Below, one piece after another: positions 22,375 to 27,350 of a stretch of DNA of 27,350 nt. This DNA comes from Lentisphaera sp. (lineage in GTDB: Bacteria > Verrucomicrobiota > Lentisphaeria > Victivallales > GWF2-50-93). Every line of letters begins with the position of its first letter. The first letter of the stretch is position 1. Location: contig DYMC01000006.1 of the NCBI GenBank assembly GCA_020721745.1, positions 1 through 27,350 of the forward strand, given 5' to 3'. The position numbers were made by a program, and so were the translations under genes. The notes beneath the pieces were generated by a model. The model was not told the origin of the DNA. It saw only the letters and a list, made by a program, of their open reading frames with translations, and did not search any database.

Positions 22375-23201
22375 AAGGACGCATAAAAACCCTTGTCAAA
22401 CTTCTAGAGGACGACGACATCCAGACATCCGCGCACGCCATGTCCGAAATACTGAGCAAAGACCGCGTCGCATGGAGAGTCATCGGAAGCCTGCAGGAAA
22501 GCAGCAGCGGCATCATAAGGAAGAAGGCGCACCAGATGCAGTTCGCCGCCGCCTCGCGCGCACGCAGAAAAAAGCTCGCCGCCAGAATGACACAGAGAAA
22601 CCTCAACCTCCTCAAGGGGCTCGTCGAACTCCATCTGCAGTGGTTCGACGAGGACTCGGAGGAATACGTCGTCGGAGAATGGACGCGCTTCAAGGACCTC
22701 TCGCGGAACTGGGACGCAAACAGCATCGAGAACCTCTCCGAGATGATGACCAACCTCGGCATCGAGACCACTCCATTCGGAGACCTCGAATGCGTGGACT
22801 ACTGCGTCGGGGAGATCTCCGCCACCGGAAGAGGCGCCGACTTCATGCTATGCGCAATGGCCAGAATGCTTTCCAGAGAGCAGGGATGGGATCCCTCGAT
22901 AGTCGCCACCGACGCCGGTTTCTGCATATTCGACGAAAAACGGCGAGTCGGGCTCTTCCCGGCAAAGGAATGGGCATGTGCAAAATGCCAGATAAACGAC
23001 AAGATAAGACGATGGAGCGACTCCATGCTGCTCAACCTTGCCGCCTCCTCGATGTTCTTCTGCTCGATAGTCGGCGGGCAGATCCGATATTCGTACATGA
23101 TAGGGTCGTGCATCGCCGAATCCATGGGCGCAGCAAAACTCTCTGACATACTCCCGTATCCTTTCGGAGGAGAGAACCCGCAAGGGAAAGCCTCCCGCTG
23201 A
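22371..23201 (+). CDS. Uncharacterised protein, HEAT-like N-terminus
   Basis: I do not recognise this 276-aa protein. Residues 1-75 look like one or two HEAT-type helical repeats (LVKLLEDDDIQTSAHAMSEIL and VIGSLQESSSGIIRKKAHQM), a long basic helical stretch follows, and the C-terminal half (about 140-260) has conserved-looking Cys (DYCVGE, CAKC) and SIVATDAGFCIFDEKRRVGL. The latter recalls the transglutaminase-like SirB1 fold only distantly. ATG 22371 overlaps the exonuclease stop; the ORF opens earlier at 22287. It is the last gene of the overlapped operon, ended by palindromes. Confidence 0.72.
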   Translation: MKGRIKTLVKLLEDDDIQTSAHAMSEILSKDRVAWRVIGSLQESSSGIIRKKAHQMQFAAASRARRKKLAARMTQRNLNLLKGLVELHLQWFDEDSEEYVVGEWTRFKDLSRNWDANSIENLSEMMTNLGIETTPFGDLECVDYCVGEISATGRGADFMLCAMARMLSREQGWDPSIVATDAGFCIFDEKRRVGLFPAKEWACAKCQINDKIRRWSDSMLLNLAASSMFFCSIVGGQIRYSYMIGSCIAESMGAAKLSDILPYPFGGENPQGKASR

Positions 23202-23257
23202 TCCTCAAACCGCCGAAACCAATTGAGCCTAAATTAAGCAGTTGGCCGCATTTCCGT

Positions 23258-23281
23258 TTAGGGCAATTGCCCTTGCCCTAA
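23258..23281. repeat. Palindromic inverted repeat
   Basis: TTAGGGCAA (23258-23266) and TTGCCCTAA (23273-23281) are perfect reverse complements, with the 12-bp palindrome GGGCAATTGCCC (23261-23272) inside. Flanks the terminator-like palindrome at 23282. Confidence 0.6.
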
Positions 23282-23305
23282 CCCGTTTTTCGCGCGAAAA
23301 ACGGG
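23282..23305 (+). terminator. Perfect 24-bp palindrome, likely terminator
   Basis: The 24 bases from CCCGTTTTT to AAAAACGGG around TCGCGCGA are fully self-complementary and followed by CTAAATTTT. It probably terminates the phoH-to-22371 operon. Because it is symmetric it could act in either direction. Confidence 0.5.
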
Positions 23306-23434
23306 CTAAATTTTCCGATCAATCCTGAGTGAGCCTGCATGGTTATTAAACTTTAGGGATTTTAGGGAGATTTTCTATTTCTCAATCGCATTTCTTTCCG
23401 AATCGTTTCGCGTGTTTTGTGTTGTGGATGGCGC

Positions 23435-23462
23435 TTGGATTGTCGGCTCTTTGGGCTATATT
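23435..23462 (+). promoter_or_regulatory. Predicted metG promoter
   Basis: TTGGAT (23435-23440), a 16-bp spacer and TATATT (23457-23462), about 50 bases upstream of ATG 23512. It argues against the longer frame start at 23419. Confidence 0.6.
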
Positions 23463-23511
23463 ATGCGCTTTTGAAAAAACAAGCATCCATGACAAGGATT
23501 CCGGGGAGACC

Positions 23512-25413
23512 ATGGGCAAGTTCTACGTAACAACTCCGATATACTATGTGAATGACAAACCGCACATAGGGCATTCATACACGACGATACTGGCGGATGT
23601 CCTATCGAGATACCACCGCATCTTCGGGGATGAGGTATATTTTCTGACAGGCACGGACGAGCATGGCCAGAAGGTGCAGAAGGCGGCGGAGCATAACGGG
23701 ATTTCGCCGCAGCAGCAGTGCGATGCGACCGTCCCCCGCTACATCGAGCTCTGGAAGAAGCTGGGAATCACTAATGACGACTTCATCAGGACGACGGAGG
23801 CGAGGCACAAGGCCGTGGTCCGGGCGATATTGTCCGACCTGCACTCGCGCGGGCTCATATACAAGGCCGACTACAAGGGCAGATACTGCGTTCCATGCGA
23901 GAGGTTCTTCACGGACAAGGATCTGGACGACAGGAAGCTCTGCCCCGAGTGCGGCAGGCCGACGGACGAGATTGTCGAGAGCAACTATTTCTTCAAGATG
24001 AGCCAGTATCAGGACTGGCTGATCGAGCACATCGGCTCGCATCCTAAGTTCATCCAGCCCGATTTCCGCCGCAACGAGACTCTCGGATTCCTGAGAAAGA
24101 AATTGGACGATCTCTGCATATCGCGCCCCAGGAGGAGGCTTTCCTGGGGAATAGAGCTTCCGTTCGACCCGGACTACGTGTGCTATGTATGGTTCGATGC
24201 CCTCATCAACTACATATCGGCGATAGGCTACACCGCCGACGCCGCGAAATTCGCAAAATGGTGGCCGGCCTCATACCACCTCATCGGGAAGGACATTCTC
24301 ACCACGCACACGGTCTATTGGCCGATAATGCTCAAGGCAATGAACGTGGACATGCCGGAATGCATTTTCGCCCACGGATGGTGGCTCTCCGGTTCGGACA
24401 AGATGAGCAAGTCCCTCGGCAATGCGGTCAATCCGATGGACATGATAGACCGCTACGGAGTGGATCCTTTCCGCTATTTCCTGATGGCCGAGATGGTGCT
24501 TGGCGGCGATGCATCGTTCACTGAAGCGGCATTCATAACGAAATACAACAGCGATCTTGCGAACGACCTCGGCAATCTGCTCAGCCGCGTCGTCAAGATG
24601 ATAGCGAAGAACAGGGATTCTGCGATTCCGGCTCCGGGTGCGCTGGCCGAAGACGACAAGGCGCTCGTCTCCGCGTGCCTTTCGGCGGCGGAGCAGGTCC
24701 GATCCGCGGTCGAGGACATGAAACTCGACAAAGGTATCGCAGCGATTTTAGCGGCGGTCCGCCATGCGAACAGATATTTCGAGAATTCCGCCCCGTGGAA
24801 GCTGGCGAAGGGGAACGATCCTGGGCGTCTGGACACCGTGCTGTATTGCGGTGCGGAGGCTTTGCGGATAATATCCGGCCTGCTCTCGCCGGTCATGCCC
24901 GGAAAGATGCGCGAACTTCGCAAGTCGCTCGGCATGGCCCCGGAAGAAGGTCTCGGCATGGAAGAACTGTCGAAGTGGGGGATGCTCAAGCCAGGCACGA
25001 AGATAGAGGACATCAATTCTCTATTCCCCCGGATAGAGGTCAAGGAGAAGCTTGTTGACAAGAAGCATAAGGACGAGCCCCCTGCCGACAATCTGGTCAC
25101 TATTGATGAATTCGGCAAGCTGAAGCTCAGGACCGCGAAGGTGCTGTCGGCGGAAAAAGTCGAGGGCGCGGACAAGCTTCTCAGGCTCCAGATTGAAATT
25201 GGCTCCGAGAAACGGCAGATAGTCGCAGGTGTCGCAAAATTCTACACGCCGGAGCAGATGACTGGCAGGACCATAGTGGTCGTCTCGAATCTGAAGCCGG
25301 CAAAAATCCGCGGCATAGAGTCGAACGGGATGCTGCTTGCGGCCAAGGCCGGTGGCGATCTCAAGCTGATCACGGTCGAAGGGGAAATCCCCTCCGGTGC
25401 GGACGTGGGTTGA
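23512..25413 (+). CDS. metG: Methionyl-tRNA synthetase
   Basis: Charges tRNA-Met, both initiator and elongator. The 633-aa protein has the class I HIGH motif PHIGH (17-21), a zinc-knuckle insert CVPCERFF...CPECG, the KMSKS loop (DKMSKSLGN, 297-301), the anticodon-binding helical domain (about 380-500), and a C-terminal tRNA-binding/EMAP-type domain (about 530-633; FGKLKLRTAKVLSAEKVEGADKL). That arrangement fits the MetG with fused dimerisation/tRNA-binding domain. GGGGAG lies about 5 bases before ATG 23512, and a promoter lies between this ATG and the upstream in-frame start. Confidence 0.96.
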   Translation: MGKFYVTTPIYYVNDKPHIGHSYTTILADVLSRYHRIFGDEVYFLTGTDEHGQKVQKAAEHNGISPQQQCDATVPRYIELWKKLGITNDDFIRTTEARHKAVVRAILSDLHSRGLIYKADYKGRYCVPCERFFTDKDLDDRKLCPECGRPTDEIVESNYFFKMSQYQDWLIEHIGSHPKFIQPDFRRNETLGFLRKKLDDLCISRPRRRLSWGIELPFDPDYVCYVWFDALINYISAIGYTADAAKFAKWWPASYHLIGKDILTTHTVYWPIMLKAMNVDMPECIFAHGWWLSGSDKMSKSLGNAVNPMDMIDRYGVDPFRYFLMAEMVLGGDASFTEAAFITKYNSDLANDLGNLLSRVVKMIAKNRDSAIPAPGALAEDDKALVSACLSAAEQVRSAVEDMKLDKGIAAILAAVRHANRYFENSAPWKLAKGNDPGRLDTVLYCGAEALRIISGLLSPVMPGKMRELRKSLGMAPEEGLGMEELSKWGMLKPGTKIEDINSLFPRIEVKEKLVDKKHKDEPPADNLVTIDEFGKLKLRTAKVLSAEKVEGADKLLRLQIEIGSEKRQIVAGVAKFYTPEQMTGRTIVVVSNLKPAKIRGIESNGMLLAAKAGGDLKLITVEGEIPSGADVG

Positions 25414-25437
25414 AATTTCACATTATCGGCCTATATT
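25410..25437 (+). promoter_or_regulatory. Predicted promoter for secretin-like gene
   Basis: TTGAAA (25410-25415), a 16-bp spacer and TATATT (25432-25437), overlapping the metG stop. The first ATG is only 7 bases beyond the -10, so the transcript would be leaderless or start at a later ATG (25453 or 25465). Confidence 0.5.
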
Positions 25438-25443
25438 TACCGC

Positions 25444-26580
25444 ATGACATCCATGGTGTTTTCTATGAGTGCGAAATCACGCATCTCCATGCTGTTGATC
25501 CCTGCGGTTTCCATTTTTCTCTCGGCGGCCAATGCGGACGAGGCTTCCCCCGCCGATGGAAAAACCGATGACGGGACCACGCCTAAGAAGAACACCGTGG
25601 TCATCAAATACGACCCCGCCGACAAGCTCGTGACCGAGAAGATCTGCTACGAGACGCTGGACTACTCCACGATCAAGGAGCACTGCGACAAGATGCTGTC
25701 ACCGGATGGATACATCCTCACCATTCCAGAGCAGAACAAAATAATAGTCCACGACAAGCCTGCGACAATAGAGAAAATCCGCCAGCTTGTCCAGGCCGTG
25801 GACACCCCGGCGGTCAACATCCGCATAGATATAATGTCAAGCAATGTCGGCTCCTCTCCGAACGACAGGCTCTCGGCGGACATCAAATACGACGATCCCG
25901 ACCAGGAAGGCAAGATTGTCATCGTTGACGGCAAGATACAGAAGCCGAAGTCAATAACGATCGACGCGGTGAAAGGCACCCAGACCACCACCCGTGACAA
26001 CAGCTCGTGGATAGTTACCCGGAGCGGAAGACCGGCAAGCCTTTTCGTCGGCAAGGAGATAATAGACCCGAACTGGCTCGCCAACTACAAGCTGGTTCCG
26101 ACGGTGGTCGTGGTCGGTGGCGGCGGCGTGGTGAAAATCCCAGGCAGCACCCCGGACTTCGTCTGGCGCAACGTCGGCTCCTCCCTGAAAGTCCTGCCAA
26201 CGCTCAAGGACAACGGCCTCATTGATGTCGAAGTCTATCCCGAGGTCAGCTACCTCGATGGGGAAGGAAAGAAACAGGCGGTGAAGGTTGAGTCGGTCTC
26301 CACAAGGCTCACTGTCAGAGAGGGACAGACGATTCCCCTCGGGGGCATTGTGGACAAGCATCGCGAATTCTACTACAATTTATTCGGTCCGGAGTTCAGG
26401 CGGACCGGCGGGGGAGGGGTGCTCGATATGACGCTGAAGGCCTCGGTGGTCCGCCCTGAAGAGCGCCGCTCGGCCATCCCGAGGACGACGGACCCTGTTT
26501 CCGATTCCGGAGGCAGGAGCGGGAATCCCAACAGTCTAAACCACAAGGAGCGCGGAGAGGATCCGCACAATTGGAGATGA
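25444..26580 (+). CDS. Secretin-like exported protein
   Basis: The 378-aa protein has a likely signal peptide (ISMLLIPAVSIFLSAANA, cleavage after about residue 32). Residues about 60-125 look like a secretin N-domain (YETLDYSTIKEHCDKML...KIRQLVQAVDTPAVNIRIDIM). The later part resembles the secretin beta core: WRNVGSSLKVLPTLKDNG then VKVESVSTRLTVREGQTIPLGGIV (about 240-310). It is short for a GspD/PilQ, lacking most N-domains. The tail is polar, Arg/Ser-rich. ATG 25444 is just past the promoter -10 and has no clear Shine-Dalgarno sequence; 25453 and 25465 are alternatives. The stop overlaps the next gene. The outer-membrane role is inferred. Confidence 0.7.
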   Translation: MTSMVFSMSAKSRISMLLIPAVSIFLSAANADEASPADGKTDDGTTPKKNTVVIKYDPADKLVTEKICYETLDYSTIKEHCDKMLSPDGYILTIPEQNKIIVHDKPATIEKIRQLVQAVDTPAVNIRIDIMSSNVGSSPNDRLSADIKYDDPDQEGKIVIVDGKIQKPKSITIDAVKGTQTTTRDNSSWIVTRSGRPASLFVGKEIIDPNWLANYKLVPTVVVVGGGGVVKIPGSTPDFVWRNVGSSLKVLPTLKDNGLIDVEVYPEVSYLDGEGKKQAVKVESVSTRLTVREGQTIPLGGIVDKHREFYYNLFGPEFRRTGGGGVLDMTLKASVVRPEERRSAIPRTTDPVSDSGGRSGNPNSLNHKERGEDPHNWR

Positions 26581-27317
26581 AGAAGAATATTGGTAAAGTT
26601 ACGGTCCGGGGGCGCAATCTCGACGACATCATGCCGGTAATCGCGAAGCACGGTCTTCAAATCGTCGAGGAGAATCCGGACGTGATCATCACGCATGGTG
26701 GAGATGGCGCCCTGCTTGGAGCGGAGCGGGAATTCCCGGGCATTCCCAAATTTCCCATAAGGGATGAAAGGACCGCTCCCCTTTGCCCGGACCATGGCGG
26801 CTACGACAAGATGATTCAGCTCCTTGTATCCGGCAAGCTTAAGACGACCGAACTCATAAAGCTCGAAGGCAGGTTCAAGGACAGAAGGCTTCAGGCGATC
26901 AACGACATATTCGTCCACAACGGCGATCCGGTCAGCGCAATAAGATACAGGGTCTGGATTGACGGCCGCCCCTACGGCGAGGAGATTGTCGGCGACGGAG
27001 TGGGAGTCGCAACCGTCCACGGCAGCACCGCATATTACAGGAGCATCACGCACAGCATATTCAAGATTGGAATAGGGCTGGCCTTCAGCAACAGCACAGA
27101 ATTGACAAACCACCTGGTGCTGCCCGACAGCTCGAGCATAAGAATAGTCATAACGCGCGGTCCGGCAATACTTGTGGCGGACAACAATCCGGACAAGATC
27201 GAACTCGCGAAGGACGATGTTGTGGAGATAGCCAAGACCACCGAAAAACTTGTCCTCTACGGGCAGGAGGTATTCATGTGCCCGAAGTGCCGGAAGCTGC
27301 GCCATCCGAAGGACTAG
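26577..27317 (+). CDS. NAD kinase-like protein
   Basis: Phosphorylates NAD to NADP with ATP. The 246-aa product is short for the family (about 270-300) and begins almost at the motif. It shows THGGDGALLGAERE (GGDG about 41-44), NDIFVHNGDPVSAIRY, and GDGVGVATVHGSTAYYRSITHSIF, the counterpart of the GSTAY motif. The C-terminal MCPKCRKLRHPKD has a CxxC. ATG 26577 overlaps the secretin-like stop (ATGA); TTG 26571 is an alternative with a better-spaced GAGAGG. Divergence at several positions makes the exact substrate less certain. Confidence 0.8.
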   Translation: MKKNIGKVTVRGRNLDDIMPVIAKHGLQIVEENPDVIITHGGDGALLGAEREFPGIPKFPIRDERTAPLCPDHGGYDKMIQLLVSGKLKTTELIKLEGRFKDRRLQAINDIFVHNGDPVSAIRYRVWIDGRPYGEEIVGDGVGVATVHGSTAYYRSITHSIFKIGIGLAFSNSTELTNHLVLPDSSSIRIVITRGPAILVADNNPDKIELAKDDVVEIAKTTEKLVLYGQEVFMCPKCRKLRHPKD

Positions 27318-27324
27318 TGTCCTC

Positions 27325-27350
27325 CAACTCTTAAGTTGTTATATTTTTTG
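27325..27350 (+). terminator. Possible terminator after the NAD kinase gene
   Basis: CAACT (27325-27329) and AGTTG (27334-27338) form a 5-bp stem with a CTTA loop, followed by TTATATTTTTT. Short stem, so only tentative. Confidence 0.4.

Larger units (their letters stand above)
23202..23511. other. 310-bp intergenic region before metG
   Basis: It holds two adjacent palindromes (23258-23305), an AT-rich stretch, and the metG promoter (23435-23462). No gene, tRNA or riboswitch was recognised in the remainder. Confidence 0.7.

Overview
The window reads as a chromosomal stretch of a GC-rich, diderm-like bacterium able to live without oxygen. Anaerobic growth is suggested by a class III ribonucleotide reductase (nrdD/nrdG). 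A diderm envelope is suggested by a lipoprotein with a LysM domain and a secretin-like exported protein. The coding style is distinctive: despite high GC, Ile is often ATA and Arg often AGG/AGA. A member of the PVC superphylum (Lentisphaerota/Kiritimatiellota-like) would fit, but this is inference from gene content and codon style only. No rRNA, tRNA, CRISPR array, phage module or transposase gene was seen.

Layout. 1-187: 3' end of an unidentified gene, converging on folK (155-727, minus). 736-4040: promoter, then aroQ, accB and accC (biotin carboxyl carrier and biotin carboxylase of acetyl-CoA carboxylase), followed by an Asp23-family protein and an AmaP-like membrane anchor. 4147-6326: maf converges on and overlaps a receiver/histidine-kinase-like gene. 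6363-6791: non-coding region with a 135-bp inverted-repeat element, two NrdR boxes over a promoter, and a leader. 6792-9981: nrdD, a separate 50-codon ORF carrying the NrdD glycyl-radical tail, and nrdG. 10004-11483 (minus): type 4/5-like uracil-DNA glycosylase and an unknown helical protein. 11595-13545: MscS channel and YggS-type PLP protein. 13660-15722: acpP, an intergenic hairpin terminator, fabF and a LysM lipoprotein. 15917-23201: a tightly overlapped operon (PhoH-like ATPase, PgpH-type HD phosphohydrolase, YbeY, CorC-like CBS protein, DUF502 protein, DnaQ-like exonuclease, unknown). 23512-27317: metG, a secretin-like protein and an NAD-kinase-like protein.

The most interesting locus is the ribonucleotide reductase. 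The 669-aa NrdD stops right after the first half of its C-terminal Cys-Pro-x-Cys-Gly metal motif. The missing half plus the RVxGY glycyl-radical loop reappears about 140 bp downstream as its own ORF, in another frame, with a strong Shine-Dalgarno sequence. The two ORFs are each preceded by a similar GCAARGCCACCCGC leader motif. The radical-SAM activase gene nrdG follows. This looks like a split glycyl-radical enzyme under NrdR control.

Other recurring signals are a promoter signature TTGGAN-(16/17)-TATATT in front of at least three operons, and an inverted pair of 32-bp intergenic repeats (31/32 identical) next to maf and nrdG.
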